Below are positions 45,706 through 53,885 of a stretch of 64,000 nt of DNA, piece after piece (position 1 is the stretch's first letter; each line of letters opens with the position of its first letter). A program made the position numbers and the translations under genes. The notes under the pieces are model-generated. The model had not been told where the DNA came from, did not search any database, and was given only the letters and a program-made list of their open reading frames with translations. This stretch comes from Verrucomicrobiota bacterium (lineage in GTDB: Bacteria > Verrucomicrobiota > Verrucomicrobiia > Limisphaerales > UBA9464): the NCBI GenBank assembly GCA_017309115.1, contig JAFLEF010000016.1, positions 1-64,000 of the forward strand, in the 5' to 3' direction.

Positions 45706-46794
45706 ATGAACCGTCGTTCCTTCCTCCAGAAGGCCGCGACGGCGGCTACGACCGCCGCCGCCTTCCCGGCCTTGGTTCGAGCCGCCGATAAAGCTGGCTC
45801 CAAAGTCTCAATCGTTGGCACGGGTGAATACACCTACGAATGCCACCACGGCTGGGGCGAACTGCCCTCGCATCTGAAATGGGGCGAAACCCATGGAGTC
45901 GCCGTCGACGCCCAGGGCTTCATCTACATCAAGAACAACACCGGCCCCTCCGGACTACGCCACCAGGACTGCATCGTGGTGTTCGATCCCAACGGCAAGT
46001 TCGTCCGTAGCTTCGGCGACGAGTACAGCGCCCATAACATCCATACCGTCGGCCACGGCATCGATATCCGGAAAGAGGGCGACACCGAGTATCTGTACCT
46101 TACCCATACCTGGGCCAACTTGGTCACCAAAACGACCCTCCAGGGCGAAATCGTCTGGGCTCTCAGCACGCCTTGGGAAGCCGGCGTCTTCAAGGACCGG
46201 AAGGATTTCATTCCCACCAACGTCGCCTTCCACCCGACCGACGGCACCTTCTACGTCGCGGACGGCTACGGCACGGGCTACATCCTTCGCTACGATGCCA
46301 ATGGGAAGTTTCTCAGCGCGTTTGGCGGCAAAGGCGGACCCGAACAGCACGGAAAATTCTCCACGCCTCACGGACTCTGGGTGGATGCCCGGCCAGGTCG
46401 CGAACCCCAACTCTGCATCTGCGATCGCGCCAATGCCCGCCTCGAATACTTCACCCTCGACGGCAAGTATGTCAGCACCGTCTCCGGTCTCAGCTATCCG
46501 GCCCACCTGGACACCCGGGGAGACGTCCTGCTCTGCCCGGATCTCCACGCCCGGGTCACGCTGTTCGACAAGAACAACCAGGTTATTTCCCACCTCGGCT
46601 TCGACCAGGCGTGGACCGACAAGGTACTCAACAAAGGCGGTCAGGGCGGCTTCATCATGCGCACCAAACCGGAAACCTGGCAGAACGGTCGGTTCATCCA
46701 TCCCCACGACGCCTGCTTCGATCAGGATGGCAATATCTATGTCGTGGAATGGGTGTCCGTCGGCCGCGTGACCAAGCTGCGCAAGGTCGGCTGA
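45706..46794 (+). CDS. Tat-exported NHL-repeat propeller protein
   Basis: The 362-aa protein has a twin-arginine signal (MNRRSFLQKAATAATTAAAF). The mature part is a propeller with NHL-like blades: GVAVDAQGFIYIKN, GHGIDIRKEG, NVAFHPTDGTFYVADGYG, FSTPHGLWVDARPG, IHPHDACFDQDGNIYVVEW. The His and acidic residues in these blades resemble those of peptidyl-alpha-hydroxyglycine lyases, but the function is not certain. Tat export indicates folding, perhaps with a cofactor or metal, before transport. It converges on the sugar isomerase-like gene, and a UUCG hairpin lies between them. Confidence 0.8.
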   Translation: MNRRSFLQKAATAATTAAAFPALVRAADKAGSKVSIVGTGEYTYECHHGWGELPSHLKWGETHGVAVDAQGFIYIKNNTGPSGLRHQDCIVVFDPNGKFVRSFGDEYSAHNIHTVGHGIDIRKEGDTEYLYLTHTWANLVTKTTLQGEIVWALSTPWEAGVFKDRKDFIPTNVAFHPTDGTFYVADGYGTGYILRYDANGKFLSAFGGKGGPEQHGKFSTPHGLWVDARPGREPQLCICDRANARLEYFTLDGKYVSTVSGLSYPAHLDTRGDVLLCPDLHARVTLFDKNNQVISHLGFDQAWTDKVLNKGGQGGFIMRTKPETWQNGRFIHPHDACFDQDGNIYVVEWVSVGRVTKLRKVG

Positions 46795-46813
46795 GACCCG
46801 CTCCCGCGCTTCA

Positions 46814-46837
46814 GGCTGGGGGCTTCGGCCCTCAGCC
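46814..46837. terminator. hairpin with UUCG loop between converging genes
   Basis: GGCTGGGGGC and GCCCTCAGCC pair over 10 bases (one G-T) around TTCG. It overlaps the stop of the minus-strand gene. No T-run follows on either side, so it may slow or end transcription only weakly. Confidence 0.4.
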
Positions 46838-47746
46838 CATCTGATCCTGCATCTGTTGGAGCAGGACCGGGACCCGCTTCCACGGGTCCTCTTCCAGTTC
46901 GTACTCGAGGGCGACCCAGCCTTGATAGTGCGCGTCGCGCAGAATCTGAAACGTCCGGGCAAAGTCGGCTGGCTCTGATCCCTTCTGACCCCGCCGGCTG
47001 ATCTTGCCCTTGAACTGCACATTGACCGCGTAGGGGGCGCACTTCGCCAGATCCCGATACGGGTCGTCGGTATGGAAATTCCCGGTGTCGAGATTGATGC
47101 CAACCCAGGGCGAATTCACGGTCTTGACGATGTCGAGTAACTCGTCGGCTTCCTCCACAATGCCTCCGTGATTCTCGATTCCGAGGATGATGCCGTGGCG
47201 TCCCGCCGTCGCCGCCGCTTCTTCGAGCGCGGCAATACAGAGTTTCTTGGCCGCCGCCTGCGTCTGACCATGCGCTCCGCCAGCGAAGACCCGAATGTGC
47301 GGGGCTCCGAGGACCGCCGCCTTGCGGATCCAATCCTGCACGGAAGCCTGTTCGGAATCTCGTTTGGCCCCCAACGGATGGCAGAAGTCATTGCCCACCG
47401 CCGTACCGCTTACGGTCACCCCTCGCAGGTGACAGCGACGGCGAACCTCCGCGAGATAGGTGTCCGTGACGCCATCTGGGAAGTAATAACTCGTCAGTTC
47501 CGCGCCATCACAGTCGTGATCGGCGCAGTAATCCACGAACTTCAACATGTCCATCTTCGCCGTCGCCCCATTGGGTCCGGGCTTGAAGTCGTCCCGAAAC
47601 GAGTAGGCCGCCAAGGCCAGGCGCAGCCGCGGTTTGCCGGGTCGTTCGAACGGCTCGCCGCCGAGCACCCGGGAACCCAAGGCTAGGCCGGCCAACGAAG
47701 CCGCACTCAATCCCAAAAAGGCCCGACGCGACGAGGTGATGTTCAT
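46832..47746 (-). CDS. Tat-exported sugar phosphate isomerase/epimerase-like protein
   Basis: TIM-barrel of the AP endonuclease 2/xylose isomerase-like family, 304 aa. The Tat signal is SRRAFLGLSAASLAGLALG. Barrel strands contain the metal-binding acidic residues: ENHGG in LGIENHGGI, INLDTGNFH, and Gln/Glu in ALEYELEED. Such Tat-exported members are common in PVC genomes and are thought to act on sugars in the periplasm; the substrate is unknown. It lies downstream of the FAH-family gene on the same strand, with 84 bases between. Confidence 0.85.
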   Translation of the reverse strand: MNITSSRRAFLGLSAASLAGLALGSRVLGGEPFERPGKPRLRLALAAYSFRDDFKPGPNGATAKMDMLKFVDYCADHDCDGAELTSYYFPDGVTDTYLAEVRRRCHLRGVTVSGTAVGNDFCHPLGAKRDSEQASVQDWIRKAAVLGAPHIRVFAGGAHGQTQAAAKKLCIAALEEAAATAGRHGIILGIENHGGIVEEADELLDIVKTVNSPWVGINLDTGNFHTDDPYRDLAKCAPYAVNVQFKGKISRRGQKGSEPADFARTFQILRDAHYQGWVALEYELEEDPWKRVPVLLQQMQDQMG

Positions 47747-47810
47747 GAGGATGTCGGAGCGTACCGCCGGCTCCCGGGCAGCGGAAGACGGGAATGCCCG
47801 TCCCGGCGAA

Positions 47811-47829
47811 TTCCCCGGTCACCGGGGAA
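47811..47829 (-). terminator. hairpin after the FAH-family gene
   Basis: TTCCCCGG and CCGGGGAA pair perfectly around a 3-base loop, starting one base past the stop of the FAH-family gene. Only TTCG follows on the minus strand, so it may be an attenuator rather than a full terminator. Confidence 0.35.
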
Positions 47830-47830
47830 A

Positions 47831-48700
47831 TCACACTTCCACCACGGTGTTCACCAGTTCGCCCACTCCAGAGATTTGAATTCGCACCACATCGCCCACC
47901 GCCAGGGTGAATTCATTCGGCGGGACAACGCCCGTCCCGGTCAGGAGAACTGCTCCGTGCGGAAACTCCTGACTACGATTCAGCCAACCCGCCAGTTCCT
48001 CGAAGCCGCGCTTGATCTTGGACACGGGCGTTTCGCCCTGAAACATCACCGCGCCCTGACGTTCGATCCGAATAGAGATGGTCCAGGTGCGAACCTCCGT
48101 TTCCGTCACGCCCACCGTGATGCAGGGTCCGAGCGCACAAGAATGGCGGTACATCTTGGCTTGCGGCAGATAGAGCAGGTTCTCGCCTTCAATGTCCCGC
48201 GAGCTCATGTCATTCGCAATGGTATAACCCACGACTTGGCCGCGGGAGTTCAACACCAGCGCCAATTCCGGCTCCGGCACGTTCCACTTGGCATCGGCCC
48301 GAATGCCCGCCGGTCCACCCGGACCAGAAACCTTTTCCGCCAAAGATTTGAAAAAAATCTCCGGCCGGGGCGCCTCGTAGACCCGGTCATACGCCGTGGC
48401 GCTGAAATCAGATTCCTCCATGCGCGCCGACTTGCTGCGCAGATAGGTCACTCCCGCCGCCCAGACTTCCTGACGATCCACCGGCGGCAACAAGCGAACG
48501 TCACTCAGCAGCCGCGCCGAAGCGGTTCCCTGAAAGCCCGCCAACAACGCCACCAGATCATCGCGGTCCAGCAACGCTGAAAGATCCGTCCAACCTGCGG
48601 CAGTCAGGTCGAGCACAGAGGCCCCATCCGGAGTCAGCAGACCCACGCGGGCAGGAGAGGACGACGCAGATTCGGACGGGAGGAATCGACAGAGCTTCAT
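47831..48700 (-). CDS. fumarylacetoacetate hydrolase-family enzyme
   Basis: The 289-aa protein contains VWAAGVTYLRSKSARME, RPEIFFKSL, WNVPEPELALVLN (the E-x-E metal pair), VVGYTIANDMSSRDIEGEN (a family hallmark with the third acidic ligand), and GTGVVPPNEFTLAVGDVV. This places it in the FAH/2-keto-4-pentenoate hydratase superfamily. The closest role is a sugar-acid 2,4-diketo hydrolase or dehydratase, as for arabinonate or fuconate breakdown, but this is not decided. ATG 48700 (MKLCRFLPSE) is the natural start; the upstream extension lacks similarity. Confidence 0.85.
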   Translation of the reverse strand: MKLCRFLPSESASSSPARVGLLTPDGASVLDLTAAGWTDLSALLDRDDLVALLAGFQGTASARLLSDVRLLPPVDRQEVWAAGVTYLRSKSARMEESDFSATAYDRVYEAPRPEIFFKSLAEKVSGPGGPAGIRADAKWNVPEPELALVLNSRGQVVGYTIANDMSSRDIEGENLLYLPQAKMYRHSCALGPCITVGVTETEVRTWTISIRIERQGAVMFQGETPVSKIKRGFEELAGWLNRSQEFPHGAVLLTGTGVVPPNEFTLAVGDVVRIQISGVGELVNTVVEV

Positions 48701-48840
48701 GGCCGGGAGGCTATGTCGGAGCCACCGCAGAGGGAAGACCGCGTCGGAACTCTCCCCCAACTTTTCTGAAACCGGCACTGCCCTCGCGGTGTGCTCTCCC
48801 CGAAGCGCCCCTCTGGGCCCAAAATTCTGTTTCTACTACC

Positions 48841-49407
48841 ATGAAGACCTTTCTGCTTCCCCTCGCCACCGCTGCCAGTCTGAGCTTGTCCCTGCTCCAC
48901 GGCGCCGACTCCGCCGGCTACTTCGACCTCGGCCAGTTCACACCACCCAAATCCGGCGGCACCTTTGTTGAGGTCAATCTCAAGGGAAACCTCTTGTCCA
49001 TGGCCGCCAAGATCGCCGCCAAGGAGGAACCTGAGGCCGCTGAATTGATCCGCAGCATTGAATCCATCCGGATCAACGTGATCGGACTCGACGACGCCAA
49101 TCGTGCAGAAATTAAAGGCCGGGTTGACTCCGTCCGGACTGGGCTCAACGCGGCCGGTTGGGAACGCGTTGTCACCGTCCAGGAGGACGGCAACGATGTG
49201 GGCGTTTACACCAAGACCAAAGACGCCGATTCCATCTCCGGCGTGGTGGTCACCGTACTGAGTCAGGACGGGGAAGCCGTGTTCGTGAACGTGGTCGGCG
49301 ACATCAAGCCCGAACGTCTCGCGGAACTGGGCGAGCACCTGCACCTCGATCCGCTCAAGGCCGTCAAGAAAGCCGCGAAGGAAGACGCCGCCGAGACCAA
49401 GAAGTAG
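48841..49407 (+). CDS. secreted DUF4252-like protein
   Basis: The 188-aa protein has a signal peptide (LPLATAASLSLSLLHGAD). The mature region (VEVNLKGNLLSMAAKI, IESIRINVIGLDDANR, GWERVVTVQEDGNDVGVYTK, VNVVGDIKPERLAELGEHL) follows the DUF4252 layout seen in Bacteroidota and Verrucomicrobiota. Function is unknown. Its C-terminus is Lys/Glu-rich. A second gene with similar blocks follows after 24 bases, so the two form a tandem pair, probably co-transcribed. Confidence 0.75.
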   Translation: MKTFLLPLATAASLSLSLLHGADSAGYFDLGQFTPPKSGGTFVEVNLKGNLLSMAAKIAAKEEPEAAELIRSIESIRINVIGLDDANRAEIKGRVDSVRTGLNAAGWERVVTVQEDGNDVGVYTKTKDADSISGVVVTVLSQDGEAVFVNVVGDIKPERLAELGEHLHLDPLKAVKKAAKEDAAETKK

Positions 49408-49431
49408 GCTTCCCACACATCCCGCCACTTC

Positions 49432-50046
49432 ATGAATTCAATCCCGCCTGTCCAACCCGTATCCCGCCGTAGCTGGGCTTGGATCTGGGCCGCCCTCGGA
49501 TTCATGGGCGTATTGATGCTCGTACCGCTCACCCTGGCGGTGATGGTGTGGAGCGCACTGCACACCGGACGCGACGCCACCGCGTTGCGTCTGGCCGCCG
49601 CCCGGGCCTCCGACGTTCGCTGGGAGCGCACCGTCGAATTCAGCGCCGGCTCCTGGCTGTTTTCACTCGCCCGCTTCGGTCTTGGTTTTGCTCCGATCGA
49701 CCCGGACGCCCGCTTGGCCCTGCGCTCGGTGGAGCGAGCCGAGGTGGCCGTCTTTGAACCTAAGCCGGGGGCGTCCGCACCGCTCAACCGCGCCGCCATC
49801 CTGACCGAGACTGATGCCGTCATGACTCGCCGGGGTTGGGAGCGACTGGTCGGTGTGGTGGATTCCGAGCAAACCGTCGCGGTGTACGTTCCTTCCCGGA
49901 TCGGACGGGACCAACAACTCGACGCCTGCATTCTCGTGGTGAACCCCGACAACCTCATCGTGGTTTCCGCCCGCACTGACTTAAATCCCCTCCTGGAACT
50001 CATTGGGCGGCGGGATCGCCGGGGATTGCTCGCCCTAGGCCATTGA
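49432..50046 (+). CDS. membrane-anchored partner of the DUF4252-like protein
   Basis: The 204-aa protein has one N-terminal membrane segment (AALGFMGVLMLVPLTLAVMV). The body mirrors the preceding protein: RSVERAEVAVFEP, MTRRGWERLVGVVDSEQTVAVYV, CILVVNPDNLIVVSARTDLNPLLELI. I infer an old duplication or a shared fold with DUF4252. The two products may interact at the membrane. No catalytic motif is visible, and the function is unknown. Confidence 0.6.
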   Translation: MNSIPPVQPVSRRSWAWIWAALGFMGVLMLVPLTLAVMVWSALHTGRDATALRLAAARASDVRWERTVEFSAGSWLFSLARFGLGFAPIDPDARLALRSVERAEVAVFEPKPGASAPLNRAAILTETDAVMTRRGWERLVGVVDSEQTVAVYVPSRIGRDQQLDACILVVNPDNLIVVSARTDLNPLLELIGRRDRRGLLALGH

Positions 50047-50080
50047 GCGGCGGAAGTCTTTGCCCGGACCGCTTGTCCCG

Positions 50081-50713
50081 CTAAAACCCTAAGTCCGTCC
50101 GCACCGGTAGTGCCTTCACAAAGCTCGCTTCCCTGAGATAAATCGGCGTCAACGAGTCAGCGGGGGTAGGCGTTCCCTTCGCCCCAAATCGGGCTAACGA
50201 CGACGCGGAAGGAAAGTGCTCTCCCGCTCCGGGCAGGAGCCGAGCAATCTCTGGCCCGGTCACCTGATGTCCCGACGCGTGCCAGGCGCGAATTTCTTCG
50301 AGGGACCGCAATCTTACCGGTTCGAGCAACTGCCCCCGTTCCGCCCGGGCGCTCGCGAAATCCCCGCGTTGGGCGTCAATCGCCAACAGCCATTCCCCCG
50401 GCAGATCCTTCACTGTCTCGGCGAGGGCATCCAAACTGCTCCGGCCCACCACTGGCGTGCCCCGACCCAGCTGCCAGCCCTGCACCAAAGAGATCGCCAC
50501 CCGAACTCCGGTGTAACTACCCGGTCCCAGCCCGACCACCAGGCGTTCAATGTCCTCCCGCTGAACTCCCGCCTGCGTCAGCGCGGTATCGATCAACGCC
50601 ACCACTGGAGTCTCCCGCGTGGTTTGGTGAATCACTTCCGACCGGAGCGATTCCCCTTCCGCCACCGCCACCGAACGTCGGTCCGTAGAAAATTCAAAGG
50701 CCAGGCACATCAT
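50081..50713 (-). CDS. tsaB: tRNA t6A synthesis protein TsaB
   Basis: ASKHA-fold partner of TsaD in threonylcarbamoylation of tRNA A37. The 210-aa protein contains LAFEFSTDRRSVAVAEG, IERLVVGLGPGSYTGVRVAI (the family signature), and LLAIDAQRGDFASARAE. As expected, the TsaD metal ligands are absent. Start is ATG 50713 or 50710. It overlaps the tsaE gene by about 20 bases, and both follow thiL, so t6A functions are coupled at translation. Confidence 0.92.
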   Translation of the reverse strand: MMCLAFEFSTDRRSVAVAEGESLRSEVIHQTTRETPVVALIDTALTQAGVQREDIERLVVGLGPGSYTGVRVAISLVQGWQLGRGTPVVGRSSLDALAETVKDLPGEWLLAIDAQRGDFASARAERGQLLEPVRLRSLEEIRAWHASGHQVTGPEIARLLPGAGEHFPSASSLARFGAKGTPTPADSLTPIYLREASFVKALPVRTDLGF

Positions 50714-51131
50714 GCGAAATCTCCCGGGTCTGCTCGTCCACCACCGTCAGATGAATCCACCAACCTGCCGCCGCTTCCGACCACCGTTCCATCCACTCGA
50801 CCACGCTGACACCGTCGGGCTGATCCAAATACTCTTCCAACCCAGCGCCGCGAACCTCCTCCGCCGAGTTCAATCGATACAGATCAAGATGAAACAGCCG
50901 GGCTCGTCCTCCCGTGTATTCGTTGAGCAAAGCGAAGGTCGGTGAATGCACCCGACTTCGACAACCCAGGCCTCGCGCCAATCCGCGAACCAGCGCCGTC
51001 TTCCCGGCACCAAGATCCCCGCTCAGGCCGATCACCAGCCCAGGGGTGGCCCGCTGACCCAAGCGTTCACCCAACGCTTCCGTCTCAGCCACCGAGTGTG
51101 ACCGCTGTTGGAAGGGAAGCAGGCGGCTCAT
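50694..51131 (-). CDS. tsaE: tRNA t6A synthesis ATPase TsaE
   Basis: The protein is 145 aa from ATG 51131. The Walker A motif is GDLGAGKTALVRGLARGLG, and the family marks HSPTFALLNEY and FHLDLYRL (the D-x-Y-R motif) follow, with VVEWMERW. It hydrolyses ATP to reset the TsaB-TsaD complex. Its ATG overlaps the thiL stop as ATGA, which fixes the start and excludes the open upstream extension to 51257. Confidence 0.93.
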   Translation of the reverse strand: MSRLLPFQQRSHSVAETEALGERLGQRATPGLVIGLSGDLGAGKTALVRGLARGLGCRSRVHSPTFALLNEYTGGRARLFHLDLYRLNSAEEVRGAGLEEYLDQPDGVSVVEWMERWSEAAAGWWIHLTVVDEQTREISHDVPGL

Positions 51132-52075
51132 GAGAAGTGTTCGTAGCCTTTCATGTTGAGTGGCCGGATGCCGTCCTCGGTGCGCAGTCGGATTCCCGGT
51201 TCGGCCGTTATCTTTCCGATGCAGCTCAGACGCACTTGAGGGAATCGAGCCTTCCAACCATCCAACAAGGGCACCGCCTGACCGGGAGGTACCGCGAACA
51301 CCAATTCAAAGTCCTCACCATCCGACAAGGCCGCCACCCGCGCCGGTTTGGACAGGTCACTTTGCCGTGCCTGTTCCTTGGCGGCCGGGCTGATGGGCAA
51401 AGCTGCCGCCCATAGATCCGCGCCCAGTCCGCCACTGGCCGTCAACAGGTGTCCCAGGTCTCCAGCCAAACCATCACTCACATCCATCATGGCATGAACC
51501 CGACCGGATTCCGCCAGCCAACGTCCCTCGTCCAACCGCGGCTCGAAGTCGAGGTGCTTCCCCAGTAGGGAGCCTCCCAGTTCGCCCGTCACAAAGAGCG
51601 CATCACCCATCTTCGCGCCCGACCGGAGCAAGGCCTGACCGCGGGGTACCGTTCCCAACACGGTCACACTGATCCAGAGCCGCTCTGGATTGGTCGTCGT
51701 CTCCCCGCCGACCACCGCCACCTGATACCGCGCGGCCAATCGGTTGAGTCCACGGTACAGTTCCTGAATCCGCTGCGGATCGAACTGCCGGGGAAGTCCG
51801 AGCGAGATCAAGGCCGCGGTAGGGGTACCGCCCATGGCCGCGATATCGCTAAGCGCCCGGGCCAGCGCTTTGTGCCCCACCCGGGCGGGTTCGGTCTCCG
51901 GCAGAAAGTGGATACCTTCCACCACCGCATCGGTCTTGAGCAACGTCTGGGTTCCGGGCGAGCCCAGTTCCAACACGGCACAGTCGTCCCCTGCGCCGCG
52001 CACCACGAAATCGTTGGTGGGCAGACGGGCCGTCAGCGCCGTAATCAGTTCAAACTCGGTCACGCCCCCGAGCAA
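51128..52075 (-). CDS. thiL: thiamine-monophosphate kinase
   Basis: Phosphorylates thiamine monophosphate to the active diphosphate. The 315-aa protein has FVVRGAGDDCAVLEL, LLKTDAVVEGIHFLPE, KALARALSDIAAMGG (the family's metal and ATP residues), VVGGETTTNP and VHAMMDVSDGLAGDLGHL. The start is TTG at 52075 or GTG at 52063 (GTG ACC GAG); neither has a good ribosome-binding site. It is first in thiL-tsaE-tsaB, with an ATGA overlap to tsaE. Confidence 0.93.
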   Translation of the reverse strand: MLGGVTEFELITALTARLPTNDFVVRGAGDDCAVLELGSPGTQTLLKTDAVVEGIHFLPETEPARVGHKALARALSDIAAMGGTPTAALISLGLPRQFDPQRIQELYRGLNRLAARYQVAVVGGETTTNPERLWISVTVLGTVPRGQALLRSGAKMGDALFVTGELGGSLLGKHLDFEPRLDEGRWLAESGRVHAMMDVSDGLAGDLGHLLTASGGLGADLWAAALPISPAAKEQARQSDLSKPARVAALSDGEDFELVFAVPPGQAVPLLDGWKARFPQVRLSCIGKITAEPGIRLRTEDGIRPLNMKGYEHFS

Positions 52076-52376
52076 ACCACAATCACGCCGGGTGGAGAGA
52101 AGCTGAAAGTTGAACTTCCCGACCGACTCCGCTCACCAAAACTACCCCGAACCGATCTCCTGGCCTCCTTCCAATCGGGCGACCGCTTGGGCTGCCTAAC
52201 GGACTCCCGAAATCTCCCACAACACAATCACCGACAGCCGGTGCCCTCCGCTCGGGGCGGGAACGTGGGGAGGGCCCGCCTTCGCGCGGGGCGCTACGGC
52301 GGGGTAGCCTTCACTCTCGGCAAGCCTCGAGCGAAGGCTGAAACCTTCGGTCGCTGGGGTGCGTCTGTTCCGGCGT
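52076..52376. other. divergent intergenic region, GC-rich inverted segments
   Basis: This 301-base gap should carry the promoters of thiL and the DUF1800 gene. Near 52310-52353 it has overlapping short inverted repeats (for example AGCCTTC with GAAGGCT and CGAAGG with CCTTCG). They may be a degenerate dispersed repeat. I could not match them to another copy in the window. Confidence 0.35.
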
Positions 52377-53846
52377 ATGATGTCGCCGTTACCCCCTGAG
52401 CGGTGGAATTTCGCCACCGCGGCGCACTTGCTGGGTCGCGCCGGGTTTGGAGCTACGCCCGCCGAGATTGAGCGGGCCGCCGGGCAGTCGCCAAAGGAAG
52501 TCGTCCAAGCCCTGGTGAACTGGGAGGCGGTCACCGACTCCACCACGAATCCGGAGTGGGCCAAGCCGGATCCCGAACGTGGCGCCAAACTGAAGGCCTA
52601 CCGGGAATCCACCGGCGAGGAACGCGCCAGGCTGCAGAAGGAACGAAACCGCGAACAACGGACCCACCTGGTCGAGCTGCAGTCCTGGTGGCTCCAGCGC
52701 ATGGCCACCGGTCCTCGGCCGCTTCAGGAAAAGCTGACGTTGTTCTGGCACGGCCACTTTGCGACCAGCGCCCAGAAGGTGCGCGACGCCTACCTGATGT
52801 GGCGTCAGAACGATTTGTTCCGCCGCCAAGGCGCTGGCTCGTGGAAGACACTGCTGCGGGAGGTTTCGCGGGATCCCGCGACGCTGATCTGGCTGGATCA
52901 GGCGCAGAGCCGTCCGCCGAATCCCAACGAGAACTACGCCCGGGAACTGATGGAACTCTTCGCCCTCGGCGAGGGCAACTACACCGAGCAGGATGTCACC
53001 GAAGCAGCTCGTGCGCTGACCGGGCTGACGTTGGATCGGCTAACTCAGGAACCCGCCTATCGGCCACGCTTGCACGATCCCGGCACCAAGACCGTCCTCG
53101 GCAAAACCGGCAAACTGGGTCTCGACGAACTCCTCGACGTCATCGTGTCGCAACCCGCCGCCGACCGCTTCATCACGGGCAAGCTGTGGATGTTCTTCGC
53201 CGGAACCCAACCCTCGCCCGAGCTGCAGGAAGCCTTAGCCGCCCGCTTTCGCGAGGGAGGACGTTCGTTCGCACCCTTTCTCCAGGCGATGTTCCTGAGC
53301 GAGGAGTTCTACGCGCCGAATGTCATCCGCCAACAGATCAAGAGTCCCGTGCAGTTGGTAGTCATGGCGTGCCGTCAGCTGGAACGTCCGCTGCCGCCAG
53401 CCGCGCAGTGCACCAACGCTCTGCGGCTGCTGGGTCAGGAGTTGTTTAATCCGCCCAACGTGAAGGGTTGGGAAGGCGGGATCGCGTGGATCAACACCAA
53501 CACCCTGCTCAACCGCCACAACCTCGCCCTCCTGCTCGTCACGGGGGAGAACCCGATGGCCATGGCCACCCGCAAGCCCACGTCGGCCGCCGGCAAGGGA
53601 CTGCAACGCGTGCTCAACCGACCCGCCGGCGCCGCGAATCCGGACCGGCTGCTGTCGGAGGCCGATCGCACGTCGCCAGAGAAACTGCTGCAGGCCGTCG
53701 AGCGCCGCTTCCTGAACGCGCCCCTCAAGGCCAAGGAACGTCAACCCTTGCTCGACTACCTCGCCGCTCAGGGCGCATTGGACGATCAGGATCTGCTCGG
53801 CCTGATTCGTCTGACCTTGTGCACCCCGGAATACCAATTGTGCTGA
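52377..53846 (+). CDS. DUF1800 family protein
   Basis: The 489-aa protein starts at ATG 52377, with a GTG at 52359 as an alternative. Family blocks: FATAAHLLGRAGFGATPAEI, RMATGPRPLQEKLTLFWHGH, NENYARELMELFALGEGNYT, DVTEAARALTGL, LFNPPNVKGWEGGIAWINT. DUF1800 proteins occur next to DUF1501 genes across PVC and other bacteria. Their function is unknown; a role in an exported complex is suspected. No clear signal peptide is visible. The DUF1501 gene follows after 39 bases. Confidence 0.9.
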   Translation: MMSPLPPERWNFATAAHLLGRAGFGATPAEIERAAGQSPKEVVQALVNWEAVTDSTTNPEWAKPDPERGAKLKAYRESTGEERARLQKERNREQRTHLVELQSWWLQRMATGPRPLQEKLTLFWHGHFATSAQKVRDAYLMWRQNDLFRRQGAGSWKTLLREVSRDPATLIWLDQAQSRPPNPNENYARELMELFALGEGNYTEQDVTEAARALTGLTLDRLTQEPAYRPRLHDPGTKTVLGKTGKLGLDELLDVIVSQPAADRFITGKLWMFFAGTQPSPELQEALAARFREGGRSFAPFLQAMFLSEEFYAPNVIRQQIKSPVQLVVMACRQLERPLPPAAQCTNALRLLGQELFNPPNVKGWEGGIAWINTNTLLNRHNLALLLVTGENPMAMATRKPTSAAGKGLQRVLNRPAGAANPDRLLSEADRTSPEKLLQAVERRFLNAPLKAKERQPLLDYLAAQGALDDQDLLGLIRLTLCTPEYQLC

Positions 53847-53885
53847 ACTGAACCGTCCCCGCTTTCACGTCATCCCCTGATTCCC

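Noticed and set aside
52230-52376. GC-rich inverted segments upstream of the DUF1800 gene as another dispersed repeat
   Set aside because: Short arms overlap in several ways and no second copy was found in the window, so I only note them.
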